DNA of 64,000 bases from Ignavibacteriales bacterium (GTDB taxonomy: Bacteria > Bacteroidota > Ignavibacteria > Ignavibacteriales > Ignavibacteriaceae), in the NCBI GenBank assembly GCA_016707585.1, contig JADJHL010000002.1, forward strand, positions 1 through 64,000, read 5' to 3'. This document shows positions 1-10,195 of this stretch, one piece after another (the stretch's first letter is position 1; every line of letters begins with the position of its first letter). A program made the position numbers and the translations under genes. A model generated the notes under the pieces. The model made no database searches. It was not told the origin of the DNA and saw only the letters and a list, made by a program, of their open reading frames with translations.

Positions 1-18
1 TCCTGAACTATTATTTTA

Positions 19-337
19 CTAGCTGGATTTTTCTTTCTCTATTAACGCATTAACCTCCTCAGAAATTTCAAACTCATAGCTGGGTTCATTTTTTCTGATA
101 GTATGTTCTGTTGGATGCGTAGGGGCATATCGGAAGTCTTTTTTTCTTTCTAATTTTTCTCCAGCTTCTAGCTTTTTGCCAATAACCAACACCAGGCACA
201 GGGACATTTAGTTTGTCACAGATCTTAGCAATTGCTTTATCTGATACCTCGTACTCTTTGTAATTTCCACCATTGGTTTTGGTCCAAACCTTTTCATATA
301 AATCATCTCGAATAATTTTATAGTCTGTATAATTCAT
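19..337 (-). CDS. Small putative DNA-binding (helix-turn-helix-like) protein, frameshifted as read
   Basis: Two overlapping minus-strand frames together make one protein of about 105 residues. The first gives MNYTDYKIIRDDLYEKVW...ICDKLNVPVPGVGYWQK; the second continues with LEAGEKLERKKDFRYAP. The pattern 'DLYEKVW ... SDKAIAKICDKLNVPVPxxGYWQK' followed by a basic AGxK stretch matches a widespread family of uncharacterised proteins whose N-terminus looks like a helix-turn-helix. The frames join if one A is removed from the A5 run in the WQK codons near 173-178. The stop is at 19-21. The partner genes are AlkB-like and HD-hydrolase genes on the same strand. Function is unknown; DNA binding is inferred from the motif only. 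Confidence 0.5.
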
Positions 338-367
338 AAAAATAACTTCAGACCAAAATTATTCAAT

Positions 368-472
368 TCATTCCATAAAAGGTATTATTTCTGAGGCAAC
401 TAAATCGTTTATTTTCAAATTCTTAACTTTTGAAATTCTTATTCCATAAACCTTTACTTTCTTGGAAAACAT
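368..472 (-). CDS. Possible 34-residue peptide
   Basis: A short minus-strand frame starts with ATG two bases after the stop of the AlkB-like gene. It reads MFSKKVKVYGIRISKVKN and ends at a TGA. It is lysine-rich, with no recognisable domain. The only support is its tight spacing in a same-strand gene string. It could be chance. Confidence 0.2.
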   Translation of the reverse strand: MFSKKVKVYGIRISKVKNLKINDLVASEIIPFME

Positions 473-474
473 TA

Positions 475-1013
475 TTATTTATTAATTTTAATATTCCTAA
501 AAGTCAGACTCAATCTTACTCCCCTATCAACTCCATTGTCCTTCAATCTCGCTGGTATACTATGCTTCCATTTATATCTAGCTCCACCATACATCATCAC
601 TAAAGATCTTGGTAATAATAAAATCTCTTTCTTTGGAATGCCCTGCTGAGTAAATTCCATTATAGCAGTGCTTCCTAATGACAAGCTGAATATCCTTGGA
701 CCGAAACAACTTTCACAATCAATGTGCGGTGATATTCCTTGTCCAGGTTTGTATTCGTTTATTATAACTTGATCCGGAACAACTTCACATAAACCATCAT
801 CAAATATTTTTGTTGTTAATTCATTTAACCATTTTGGCAATTTGCCAAGGTACATATCCTCTGTTACATTACGTGCCTGGTAATCATAACGATATCCATA
901 GTGTTGCACTCTGAACTGTCCCAATCTTGTTTATCTATTGTTTTAGTAGACTGCTTTTCTTCAACTTCAGTAATATAATCTGGGATGTAGAGGAGGCTTC
1001 GTATTCCGAACAT
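475..1013 (-). CDS. AlkB-like 2-oxoglutarate/Fe(II) dioxygenase, frameshifted as read
   Basis: AlkB-type enzymes oxidatively remove alkyl groups from nucleic acid bases using Fe(II), O2 and 2-oxoglutarate. The sequence shows the iron ligands HID (in SPHIDCES) and the distal His (in WKHSIPA), then RGVRLSLTFR with the 2OG-binding arginines. The fold entry RVQHYGYRYDY is typical of the family. The obvious frame opens only at a TTG (924). The adjacent upstream frame, from ATG 1013, encodes MFGIRSLLYIPDYITEVEEK...DKQDWDS, a normal AlkB N-terminus. The two join if one T is added at about 914-915 (DSFRVQHYG). The restored length is about 179 residues. Substrate (DNA, RNA or protein) cannot be told. 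Confidence 0.85.
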
Positions 1014-1118
1014 ATGATATCTCTAATGTGTTAACCTATGATTGTAAAATTAAGTAATCGTTCGCTAATTATTATTCGGAAATTTTAAGATAATGGTGGA
1101 AAGCACCACCAGCTGCAG

Positions 1119-1544
1119 TTAAAAAAGTTCTTTCAGCTCATTATAGTATTTCAGATACTCAGCCAATCTTGCGTAGTCTCTAAACTTTGGATGTGCAATC
1201 CTTTTTATATCCAGATTATCTTCAAGATCAGCAAGCTTAACTTTCAGCGCTATCTTATTTGTTTTAATTGCCTCAATATATTTTTTGTAGGGAACTTTTT
1301 TATCGTGGGTTAATAATCTAAGGGCAATAATAACTTCTTCATTAAATCCTTCAACTTCTAATTGTTCAATAGTCCAATCTGTATCTTCGACAACATCGTG
1401 TAACACAGCAGCTATCATTTCATTTTCTGATTGCATCTTAAGCATAAGTCTTAGTGGATGTAAAATGTAAGGCTTCCCTGCTTTATCAACTTGATCTTTA
1501 TGTGCTGAGATAGCTATTTCGATTGCGCGTTCAAGTAGATTCAT
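1119..1544 (-). CDS. HD-domain (p)ppGpp hydrolase-like protein (MESH1/SpoT hydrolase type)
   Basis: A 141-residue stand-alone HD phosphohydrolase. Family motifs are in order: AISAHKDQVDKAGKPYILHP at the N-terminus, AAVLHDVVEDT (the HD pair, residues ~46-56), and VKLADLEDNLD near residue 103. This is the arrangement of the hydrolase domain of SpoT and of metazoan MESH1, without synthetase or regulatory domains, so alarmone or nucleotide hydrolysis is the likely activity. The gene lies on the same strand as the AlkB-like gene, about 105 bp upstream of it. Free-standing hydrolases of this type are common on mobile elements, where they may counter alarmone signalling; that role here is inference. 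Confidence 0.85.
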   Translation of the reverse strand: MNLLERAIEIAISAHKDQVDKAGKPYILHPLRLMLKMQSENEMIAAVLHDVVEDTDWTIEQLEVEGFNEEVIIALRLLTHDKKVPYKKYIEAIKTNKIALKVKLADLEDNLDIKRIAHPKFRDYARLAEYLKYYNELKELF

Positions 1545-2190
1545 AAATAATTTTAATAGTAATTTATTGAATTAAAAATTTACTGTGAAATTTTATTAAC
1601 GACTAACCAAACATCCTCAATCAAATTCAAATAAAAAAGAATCAAGAATTATTATTTTAATTAGGTATGACCATCTATGAGTAAAAGAACTTCAAATAAT
1701 ATTTATTTGGGTTGATAGTAAGTAGTACACCACGACTAAAATACAAATGAGAACTGCTGCTATCATAACTTCTAAAAATTATAGAGATGGATTCTTAAAC
1801 TTCATAAAATTTTCAATCAATAGGGTGTACAATAAAAACCGCATTACCCCGAGGTATTATCGAAGACTTTTTTTTACAGATAACTATAAAATGAGAATCT
1901 ATAAAGTCTTTGGTTAGAGAGTTTATCTCAATTATCTTGTTGCCGTTCAATATAAGTCTTTCCAAAATTTGATTAAAATCATGATAAAGATAGTAACTAA
2001 TCGAGAATTAAAAGATATATTTATTTTGAGCGGTAATTATTTTTGATGGAGAAGTTGAGATTTCCTAATGATGCTAAAATTAATTTATTGTCAAGAGTAA
2101 GTTGTATAAAATTTAATTTGTTTTTTTAACAAATTATTTTCATTTTCGATTTGAATTAAGAGGGACTAGAAAGAATTTGCTTTTATAATT
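1545..2190. other. Gene-poor AT-rich stretch
   Basis: About 645 bp with no convincing gene. One 56-codon plus-strand frame (1747-1917) has no clear ribosome binding site, and its composition matches translated intergenic DNA. No tRNA, repeat array or strong hairpin was seen until the inverted repeat at 2195. Confidence 0.5.
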
Positions 2191-2194
2191 TGAA

Positions 2195-2226
2195 AAACCC
2201 AAAGCAGCTGTAACTACTTTGGGTTT
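2195..2226 (-). terminator. Perfect 10-bp stem-loop with T tract on the minus strand
   Basis: Arms AAACCCAAAG (2195-2204) and CTTTGGGTTT (2217-2226) are perfectly complementary around a 12-nt loop. Read on the minus strand, the stem is followed by TTTTTC, as in an intrinsic terminator. No minus-strand gene lies to its right, so it may end an antisense transcript, or act as the first hairpin of the leader that follows on the plus strand. Confidence 0.55.
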
Positions 2227-2238
2227 AAAATGATAATT

Positions 2239-2305
2239 TCCGACAGCAAATTTAAGCTTGCGGTCGGATCATCTGATGTTAGTTGTGATAACTACAACCA
2301 CAACT
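2239..2305 (+). promoter_or_regulatory. Structured leader with two hairpins upstream of a small ORF
   Basis: Two inverted repeats lie between the 2195 hairpin and the 44-codon ORF. The first pairs TCCGAC (2239-2244) with GTCGGA (2263-2268), extended inward by GCAA/TTGC. The second pairs AGTTGTG (2281-2287) with CACAACT (2299-2305). Together with the 2195 stem this makes three hairpins in 110 nt, ahead of a gene with its own terminator. That suggests an RNA leader or small regulatory RNA. No known riboswitch class was recognised. Confidence 0.4.
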
Positions 2306-2367
2306 TAACCACTCTTTTGAATAAACGCAAGCGATTTTTTTTACTTTTTTAGAAAGGTGTCATTAAG

Positions 2368-2502
2368 ATGGCAAATCATAAAAAAGTGAAGCGCCAAGGT
2401 TTGCGTCTGATCTTTAGAAGATTTAGAACTCTAAAAGACGGAAGAATTCTGGATGCTTACGATTATGGTTTAAGAGCTTGGCCAATGTGGGTCAAATCTT
2501 AG
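2368..2502 (+). CDS. 44-residue basic protein
   Basis: The ORF starts with ATG 2368, preceded by a good ribosome binding site (GAAAGGTG, 2353-2360), and ends TAG 2500-2502. The product is strongly basic (MANHKKVKRQGLRLIFRRF...) and ends in a Trp/Pro-rich tail (LRAWPMWVKS). An intrinsic terminator follows after 22 bp, and a hairpin-rich leader precedes it, so it looks like a stand-alone monocistronic unit. I do not recognise the family. The charge pattern would suit nucleic-acid or ribosome binding, but that is speculation. Confidence 0.6.
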   Translation: MANHKKVKRQGLRLIFRRFRTLKDGRILDAYDYGLRAWPMWVKS

Positions 2503-2524
2503 TAACTAATAATTGAACCGTTTG

Positions 2525-2554
2525 CCGGTGTCGGTCTACTACACCGGTTTTTAT
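2525..2554 (+). terminator. Intrinsic terminator of the 44-residue ORF
   Basis: Arms CCGGTGT (2525-2531) and ACACCGG (2541-2547) form a perfect stem with a 9-nt loop, followed by TTTTTAT. Confidence 0.85.
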
Positions 2555-2731
2555 ATATTAAGATCGATTTTTCTTGAACACGAATACTTCTTTACCTAAA
2601 TTAATCTCAATAATTAACTGATTTTGAACATTTGTACTAAGATTTTTTCTATTGCACATTTTCAAATCTATATTGTTCACTTCCAACTTTCTTACTGAGC
2701 GGGTAAAGGGTTAATACTATTCTTATAATCT

Positions 2732-4305
2732 ATGGCAAAAAAAACTTCTAAACCTAAAAAACAAAAAAGTATCGAAGAAACTCTTTGGGATTCCGCCAAC
2801 AAACTTCGCGGATCAGTAGAACCAGCCGAGTATAAACACGTTGTACTGGGACTCATCTTCCTAAAATTCGCTAGCGATAAATTTGAACAGCGTAAACAGG
2901 AACTCATATCAGAAGGCAAAGAAAAATATATTGATATGGTTGAGTTCTATACTATGAAAAATGTTTTCTACCTTCCGGAAATTTCCCGGTGGACTTATTT
3001 AATTGAAAATGCAAAACAGTCAGATATCTCATTAAAAATTGATACTGCTCTTTTCACAGTTGAAAAAAATAATCCTGCTCTTAAAGGTGCTTTACCTGAT
3101 AATTATTATTCCAGAATCAATCTAGAACAAAGTAAAATTTCGGCATTATTAGATACTATTAATAATGTTGATACGCTCAGAGATAAAGAACAAGATCTTG
3201 TTGGTCGTGTATATGAATATTTCCTCAGCAAATTTGCTATTGCCGAAGGAAAAGGAAAAGGAGAATATTATACACCAAAATCTATCGTAAATTTGATCGC
3301 AGAATTGATCGAACCTTACAATGGTAAAATATATGATCCCTGCTGCGGCTCAGGTGGTATGTTTGTTCAGTCTGTAAAGTTTGTAGAAAGTCATCACGGA
3401 AATAAAAAAAATATTTCTATTTATGGTCAGGAGGCTACAAATACTACTTACAAATTAGCTAAAATGAATCTTGCTATACGTGGTATTTCTGCAAACTTTG
3501 GTGAAAAAGCAGTTAGCACTTTTACAAACGATCAGCATAAAGATCTTAAAGCTGATTTTGTTATGGCTAATCCCCCTTTCAATCAAAAAGATTGGCGTGC
3601 AAGTGACGAATTACTTTCTGATCCCCGTTGGAATGGATATGATGTACCGCCAGTCAGTAATGCAAATTATGCTTGGATATTAAATATAGTATCCAAACTG
3701 TCTGTAAACGGTGTAGCTGGATTTTTATTAGCAAATGGTGCACTTGGCGATCCCGACACAATATCTATTCGTACACAACTAATTAAAAATGATCTTGTAG
3801 AATCTATAATTGTTTTGCCTCGTGATATGTTTTATAGCACGGATATTAGCGTAACTCTTTGGATATTAAACGCTAATAAGAAATCGAGAACAATTGACCA
3901 TGCGGGAAAAACTGTTAATTATCGTAATCGCCAGAAGGAAGTACTCTTCATAGATTTACGACGATGTGGGGCTGAATATGAAAAAAAGTATATTCAACTT
4001 ACAGAACAGGATGTTGAAAAAGTTAGATCAACATATCATAATTGGCAATCAACCAAATACAAACAGGATTATCAAAATATTCCCGAGTATTGTTATTCTG
4101 CAACTTATAAAGAATTGAAAATAATGGATTTTCTTTAATCCCAAGCAAATATATTGAATTCGTTGATAGAGATAATAAGATTGATTTTGATAGAAAGATG
4201 AAACGGATTCAAAAAGAATTTAAAACAATTCTAAAAGAAGAAATTGAATCGCAACAAGAATTACTAAATGCATTTAAAGGATTGGGGTATGAAATCAAAC
4301 TTTAA
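2732..4305 (+). CDS. hsdM: Type I restriction-modification system DNA methyltransferase (M) subunit, frameshifted near its end
   Basis: HsdM transfers methyl groups from S-adenosylmethionine to adenine and, with HsdS, also forms part of the restriction complex. An N-terminal helical HsdM_N domain (residues ~10-150) precedes the methylase core: GEYYTPKSIVNLI, SAM-binding DPCCGSGG near residue 201, and catalytic NPPF near residue 279. The frame stops at 4138, but the next frame continues with the expected family C-terminus (SLIPSKYIEF...FKGLGYEIKL) to TAA 4303-4305. One T missing from the T4 run at 4129-4132 explains the break. The restored gene overlaps hsdS by 17 bp, as usual in such operons. 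Restored length is about 524 residues. Confidence 0.95.
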
Positions 4306-5419
4306 ACGTATTGGAAATTATTTGCAGTTGGTTGATGAACGTAACACTGGACTAAAAATTACTCGCCTTTTAGGTATAAATATTACTAAAAACTTTATGC
4401 CTTCAGTCGCTAATACTTCTGGCGTCGATTTATCAAGATACAAAACAGTTAAGAAAGATAGATTTGCTTGTAATATCATGCATGTAGGTAGAGATGAAAA
4501 ACTGCCAATCGCTTTATACGCTGAAGATGAACCGGCCATTGTTTCACCTGCTTATATGACTTTTGAAGTAATCAATACTCAAGAATTATTACCAGAATAT
4601 TTAATGATGATATTTCAACGCGCTGAGTTCGATAGGTTTACTTGGTTTGTAAGTGATAGTAGCGTAAGGGGTGGTTTGGATTGGGAAAGATTTTGTGAAA
4701 TAGAAATTCCAATCCCAGATGATATTAAAGAACAAAAACTATTTGTTGAAATATATAGTAAATTACTTACCAATCAGGCGTGCTACGACAATAGTTTAAA
4801 TGATCTTGAATTAATTTGTGATTCATTTATGGAATCACTTTTACAAACTGAAGTACCAAAAGTATTGGGTTCATACATTAAGCAATCAGAAGAGTACAAC
4901 TCTAATTACACAATAAAAAATCTTTTAGGTATTAGTGTTGAAAAGAAATTTTTTCCATCTAAAACAAAACAAGAAGGTATTGATTTCAGAAGTTACAAGA
5001 TTGTTAGAAAAAGGCAATTTGGATATGTTACTGTAACTTCAAGAAATGGTGAAAAAATTTCAATTGCATTATTGGAAGAGTCAGATGGCATTGTTTCAAG
5101 TACATATCTAGTATTTGATATTATTGATAAAGATGTTCTTTTGCCTGAATTTCTTTTTCTATGGTTTAAACGACCAGAGTTTGATCGTTACGCTAGATAC
5201 CACTCTTGGGGTAGTGCAAGAGAAACTTTCGACTGGACTGATATGTGCAATGTAAAATTGCCAATTCCAGATGTTGAAATTCAAAAATCAATTGTAGCGA
5301 TCCACCATACACTTGAAACCCGAAAAAGATTAAATAATAAATTAAAAAACTTGATTGCTCCTCTATGCCCTATCTTAGTTAAAGGAGTTATTGGAAATTT
5401 TAAACTTGTAACTTCATAA
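4289..5419 (+). CDS. hsdS: Type I restriction-modification system specificity (S) subunit
   Basis: HsdS recognises the bipartite DNA target through two target recognition domains (TRDs) separated by helices. I place the start at ATG 4289, inside the end of hsdM, rather than at the ATG 21 bp earlier. The 376-residue protein is an evident tandem repeat: each half carries a LLGI start, an F(M/F)PS motif, a SRYK/RSYK motif, a PEF/AEFDR segment and a closing IPIPD/LPIPD linker motif. The two TRDs are therefore related, which could mean similar half-sites. It lies between hsdM and the ATPase gene. Confidence 0.92.
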   Translation: MKSNFKRIGNYLQLVDERNTGLKITRLLGINITKNFMPSVANTSGVDLSRYKTVKKDRFACNIMHVGRDEKLPIALYAEDEPAIVSPAYMTFEVINTQELLPEYLMMIFQRAEFDRFTWFVSDSSVRGGLDWERFCEIEIPIPDDIKEQKLFVEIYSKLLTNQACYDNSLNDLELICDSFMESLLQTEVPKVLGSYIKQSEEYNSNYTIKNLLGISVEKKFFPSKTKQEGIDFRSYKIVRKRQFGYVTVTSRNGEKISIALLEESDGIVSSTYLVFDIIDKDVLLPEFLFLWFKRPEFDRYARYHSWGSARETFDWTDMCNVKLPIPDVEIQKSIVAIHHTLETRKRLNNKLKNLIAPLCPILVKGVIGNFKLVTS

Positions 5420-5428
5420 ATAAATACA

Positions 5429-6954
5429 ATGAAAATTAAGTCAGTCAAAATAAAAAATTTTAGAAGCTATAAAGATGAGATCAGTATTGAAATTGGTAAT
5501 CTCACTGCTTTTGTTGGAAAGAATGACATTGGTAAATCTTCTCTTCTTGAAGTATTAGATTTTTTCTTCAACGAAGGAAAGGGTGTAATCAAATTAGATA
5601 AAGATGATATAAACAAATCAGCGTTAGCTGTTGGGGACAATGAAATTATTATTACTGTTGAATTTGAAGAATTACCTCCAACGATTGTAATTGACAGCAC
5701 TAACGAAACCACACTCCAAAATGAATATCTATTAAATCAATATGGACGCTTGACAATCATAAAAAAATATCCCAACGCAGGAAAAGAAAAAGTTTTTGTC
5801 AAAGCTTATCATCCAAACAATCCGCATTGCAGAGATTTACTGAAGAAAACGAATACAGAGTTAAGAGCAATACTTAGCGATAGTAATATTGAATGTACTG
5901 ATAGAACTAGGAATGCAGTGATGCGAACTGCAATCTGGGATCATTATCGCGATTCACTTCAATTAGAAGATATTGAAATTGACGTTACAAAAGCGGATGT
6001 CAAATCCATTTGGGAAAAACTGCAAGAGTATTTGCCTTTATATTCATTATTTCAATCTGATAGAAAAAACAGTGATGGAGATAGTGAAGTACAAGACCCG
6101 TTAAAAGAAGCGGTAAAACAAATTCTCAAAAATGTAGAACTGAAAACTTTATTAAGCAGAGTTGCAGCTGAAGTTGAAACGAAATTAAGAGATGTAGCAA
6201 GTAGCACTCTTGAAAAACTAAACGAGCTGAATCCTGATGTTGCAAATTCTCTTAATCCAATCATTCCTTCTTCAGAAAATTTAAAATGGTTAGATGTTTT
6301 TAAAAGTGTTTCCATTGCTGGAGACGAGGATATTCCAATTAATAAAAGAGGTAGTGGAATAAAGCGTTTAATCCTGCTAAGCTTCTTTAGAGCAGAAGCA
6401 GAAAGAAGAAGCAAAAAAGTATTCCAAGCATTGTTTATGCTATTGAAGAACCCGAAACATCACAGCATACTGAACATCAGAAAAAATTAATGACCGCACT
6501 TTTAACTCTTGCAGGAGTTGCAAACACTCAAATCCTTTTGACAACACACAGTGCAGTTGCAGTGAAAGAACTGAAGTTCGAACATATCCGCCTTATAGCT
6601 GAAACTGTAGAAGGCAAAACAATAAAAGAAGTTATTCCAAATCAGTTGCCTTATCCCTCACTTAACGAAGTAAACTTTTTAGCGTTTAATGAAGTTACCG
6701 AAGAATATCACAATGAACTCTATGGATTTATTGACGCAGAAGGATGGTTGAACAATTTCAAAAATGGCAAACCAACTATGAGTTACATCAAAGTATTAAG
6801 AGGTGGAAATACAAGATTAGAACAAATAATACTTACAGAATATATCAGGCATCAAATTCATCATCCCGAAAACACGAACAATATAAGATTTACAAATGAG
6901 CAACTTTGTGAATCTATAAATCTAATGAGAGATTTTATTGAAGCACAACCATAA
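5429..6954 (+). CDS. RloA-like AAA ATPase embedded in the type I RM operon, frameshifted as read
   Basis: SMC/RecF-type ATPase: KNFRSYKDE at the start, Walker A GKNDIGKSS near residues 30-38, the signature-like GSGIKRLILLSFF near 310, then Walker B-like YAIEEPET and a TTHSA switch His. It is read as two frames (5429-6490 and 6490-6954). Adding one A to the A6 run at 6413-6418 joins them into about 508 residues. Family members called RloA ('restriction-linked ORF') occur inside type I RM loci, and related OLD/AAA_15 proteins take part in anti-phage defence. Its C-terminus is helical and carries no recognisable TOPRIM nuclease. Function in this locus is inferred from position. Confidence 0.85.
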
Positions 6955-6960
6955 TTAAAT

Positions 6961-9900
6961 ATGAAATTCACAGAAGAACAATTGGAAAAAGCTGTTGTTG
7001 AGTTATTTGAATCTGTACATATTCCTCATCTGCACGGTGAAACGATTCATAAAGAAATCAGCGATGTTCTGCTTCGCGATGACTTAAAACAATTTCTCTT
7101 TACTCAGTATGCAGATGACAATATTACTCCAAACGAAGTTCAATCAATTATTCGCCAATTAGATATTCTTCCCTCTTCATCATTATATGATAGTAATAAA
7201 ACTTTTCTAAGTCTGTTAGCCGATGGTTTTACAATAAAACGCGAAGATAGAAGCAAAAAAGATTTATTCATCCAGCTTATAGATTATAATCCTATTGTAA
7301 ACTTTCAATCGGATTTATTTAGTAATACGATTCTGAAAGCAGCCGAGCCGAAATCAGATTACAAAGCACAAGACAACAACATCTACAAATTTGTTAACCA
7401 GCTTGAAATTCAGGGCTATGAAAAACGTATTCCTGATGGAATTTTATATATAAATGGCTTGCCTCTTGTTGCAATTGAATTCAAGAGTGCAATTAAAGAA
7501 GAAACAACAATTAAAGATGCTTATACACAATTAACGATTCGCTACAAAAGAGATATTCCGGAACTATTTAAATACAATGCGTTCTGTGTAATTAGCGATG
7601 GAGTAAACAACAAAATAGGTTCGCTATTTGCAAAGTATAATTATTACTATGCCTGGCGCAAGATAAATCCTGAAGATGAAGCAGTTGATGGTATTGATTC
7701 ACTTTATAGTATGGTTAAGGGTTTATTTAATAAAACCAGATTGCTAGATGTTATTCAAAACTTCATATATTTCCCTGATAGTGCAAAAGATGATACAAAA
7801 ATTGTTTGTCGATATCCCCAATATTATGCAGCAAGAAAAATTTTCGAGAATATAAAACTCAATATGCGTCCGGATGGAAATGGTAAAGGTGGTACTTATT
7901 TCGGTGCAACAGGTAGCGGCAAGAGTTATACTATGCTTTATCTTAGTCGAATATTAATGAAAAGTACTCACTTCAAAAGTCCTACAATTATTTTAATTAC
8001 TGATAGAACAGATCTTGATGATCAGCTTTCAGCACAATTTACAAATGCAAAAAAATTCATTGGTGATGAAAATATAATAAGTGTTGAAAGTCGTGAGGAA
8101 TTAAAATCCCACCTTAAAGACAGAAAAAGCGGCGGCGTATTCTTAACAACTATTCACAAATTTACTGAGGCTCTTGAACTGCTCACTGATAGAGCAAATG
8201 TCATTTGCATTTCAGATGAAGCTCATCGTTCACAAATAAATCTCGATCAAAAAATTGTAGTCACTGCTAAAGGTGTTGAGCGTAAATATGGTTTTGCAAA
8301 ATTTTTGCACGATTCATTGCCTAATGCAACTTATGTCGGCTTCACCGGCACTCCTATAGATGCAACTCTTGATGTATTTGGAAATGTTGTCGATGCATAT
8401 ACGATGAAAGAATCAGTCGCTGATGAAATTACAGTAAAAATAGTTTACGAAGGCAGAGCAGCAAAAGTCTTACTGAATGAAGCTAAGTTAAAGGAAATTG
8501 AAGAGTACTATAAAAAATGTGCAGTAGAAGGTGCAAACGAATATCAGATTGAAGAAAGTAAACGGGCAACAACTAAACTTGAAGCTATATTGGGTCATCC
8601 GGATCGTATAGAGTTATTGGCAAAGGATTTTGTCGAGCATTACGAAAAAAGGATAGAGGAAGCTGCTACGGTAAAAGGTAAAGTTATGTTTGTTGCTGCA
8701 AGTCGCCCCATTGCTTTCAGTCTTTACAATGAAATTATAAAATTAAGACCTGCCTGGATTGAGATAAAGGAATGTGATGCAGGTATCGAGCTTAGTGAAA
8801 ATGAACGCAGAGAAATTAAACCTTCTGAAAAAATAAAACTTGTAATGACTCGCAGTAAAGATGATCCTAAAGAACTCTGGGATTTATTAGGTACAAAAGA
8901 ATATCGCAAAGAATTAGATCGTCAATTCAAGAATGATAAATCTAATTTCAAAATTGCAATCGTTGTTGATATGTGGATTACTGGTTTCGATGTACCATTC
9001 CTTGATACTATGTATATAGACAAACCGATTCAACAGCATTCACTTATCCAGACTATTTCAAGAGTCAACCGTGTTTATGAAGGCAAAGAAATGGGTTTGG
9101 TAGTAGATTATATCGGCATTAAAAGTAATATGAACATCGCTCTTGCTAAATATTCAAAAGTAGATGCAAATGATTTTGAAGATATCAATAAAGCAGTTAT
9201 TCTTGTAAAAGATCAGCTCGACTTATTATCCAAACTCTTTCATCAGTTTGATACAACTGCTTATTTCCAGGGAACACCTTTGCAGCAGTTAGGATGTCTG
9301 AATCGTGGAGTGGAATTTGTACAGCTCACCGATGAATTGGAAAAAAGATTTGTAAATCTCACAAGAAAATTACGCTCTGCATATAATCTTTGCTGCAATA
9401 GCGATGCAATATCCCGCACCGAAAGAGATCATATTCATTTCTATCTCGCTATCAAAGCAATCCTCCACAAACTCACAAACGGTGATGCGCCGGATACTGC
9501 CCAGATGAATGAACAAGTTAGAAAAATGATTGTAGAAGCATTAATAAGTGAGGGTATTGAGGAAATATTCAAATTGGATGAAAGCGATCCAAAAAATAAT
9601 TTGGATATTTTTAGTGAAGATTATATGGCCAAAATAGATAAGATAAAATTACCGAATACTAAAATTAAATTGTTACAGAAACTTTTATCTCGTGCAATAT
9701 CAGAATTCAAAAAAACTAATAGAATCAAAGGCATAGATTTTTCGCAAAAGCTCAGAAAACTTGTGGAGCTTTATAATGAACGCAAAGATTTTGAAGTATT
9801 TAAAAGTGATGTATTGGATGACGTTGCTGAACAATTCACAAACTTATTCGAAGAATTAAAAAAAGAACGAAACTCATTTATTGAATTGGGAATTGATTTC

Positions 9901-10182
9901 GAAGAAAAAGCATTTTACGATATTCTAAAATCAATTGCTGAAAAATATAAATTTGAATATCCGCACGATAAATTAATTGTGCTATCAAGAGCGATAAAAA
10001 TAATCATTGATGATAAAGCTAAATACACAGACTGGTCGCATCGTGATGATATAAAAGCTGAATTAAAAGTGGATCTGATTTTAATCCTGGCAGAACATGG
10101 CTATCTACCAGTTCCAAAAGATGAAGTCTTCAAAGAAATTTTTGAACAAGCAGAAAACTTTAAAAAGTATTCAAGCATTTAA
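6961..10182 (+). CDS. hsdR: Type I restriction enzyme endonuclease/translocase (R) subunit
   Basis: HsdR pumps DNA with an SF2 motor and cuts it far from the recognition site. The 1073-residue protein has an N-terminal PD-(D/E)XK nuclease region (VAIEFKS near 170-176), Walker A GATGSGKS near 315-322, motif II DEAH near 418, and motif III-like GFTGTP near 460. Motif VI-like QTISRVNRVY lies near residue 700, and a long helical C-terminal domain follows. It starts 6 bp after the ATPase gene stop. With hsdM and hsdS it makes a complete restriction enzyme. Confidence 0.95.
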   Translation: MKFTEEQLEKAVVELFESVHIPHLHGETIHKEISDVLLRDDLKQFLFTQYADDNITPNEVQSIIRQLDILPSSSLYDSNKTFLSLLADGFTIKREDRSKKDLFIQLIDYNPIVNFQSDLFSNTILKAAEPKSDYKAQDNNIYKFVNQLEIQGYEKRIPDGILYINGLPLVAIEFKSAIKEETTIKDAYTQLTIRYKRDIPELFKYNAFCVISDGVNNKIGSLFAKYNYYYAWRKINPEDEAVDGIDSLYSMVKGLFNKTRLLDVIQNFIYFPDSAKDDTKIVCRYPQYYAARKIFENIKLNMRPDGNGKGGTYFGATGSGKSYTMLYLSRILMKSTHFKSPTIILITDRTDLDDQLSAQFTNAKKFIGDENIISVESREELKSHLKDRKSGGVFLTTIHKFTEALELLTDRANVICISDEAHRSQINLDQKIVVTAKGVERKYGFAKFLHDSLPNATYVGFTGTPIDATLDVFGNVVDAYTMKESVADEITVKIVYEGRAAKVLLNEAKLKEIEEYYKKCAVEGANEYQIEESKRATTKLEAILGHPDRIELLAKDFVEHYEKRIEEAATVKGKVMFVAASRPIAFSLYNEIIKLRPAWIEIKECDAGIELSENERREIKPSEKIKLVMTRSKDDPKELWDLLGTKEYRKELDRQFKNDKSNFKIAIVVDMWITGFDVPFLDTMYIDKPIQQHSLIQTISRVNRVYEGKEMGLVVDYIGIKSNMNIALAKYSKVDANDFEDINKAVILVKDQLDLLSKLFHQFDTTAYFQGTPLQQLGCLNRGVEFVQLTDELEKRFVNLTRKLRSAYNLCCNSDAISRTERDHIHFYLAIKAILHKLTNGDAPDTAQMNEQVRKMIVEALISEGIEEIFKLDESDPKNNLDIFSEDYMAKIDKIKLPNTKIKLLQKLLSRAISEFKKTNRIKGIDFSQKLRKLVELYNERKDFEVFKSDVLDDVAEQFTNLFEELKKERNSFIELGIDFEEKAFYDILKSIAEKYKFEYPHDKLIVLSRAIKIIIDDKAKYTDWSHRDDIKAELKVDLILILAEHGYLPVPKDEVFKEIFEQAENFKKYSSI

Positions 10183-10195
10183 TTTGGTATGGTCC

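Noticed and set aside
1747..1917. 56-codon plus-strand frame in the gene-poor stretch
   Set aside because: No clear ribosome binding site and no recognisable protein pattern; kept only as a note.
2195..2305. tRNA or known riboswitch
   Set aside because: Three hairpins are present, but they do not form a cloverleaf, and no known riboswitch core was seen.
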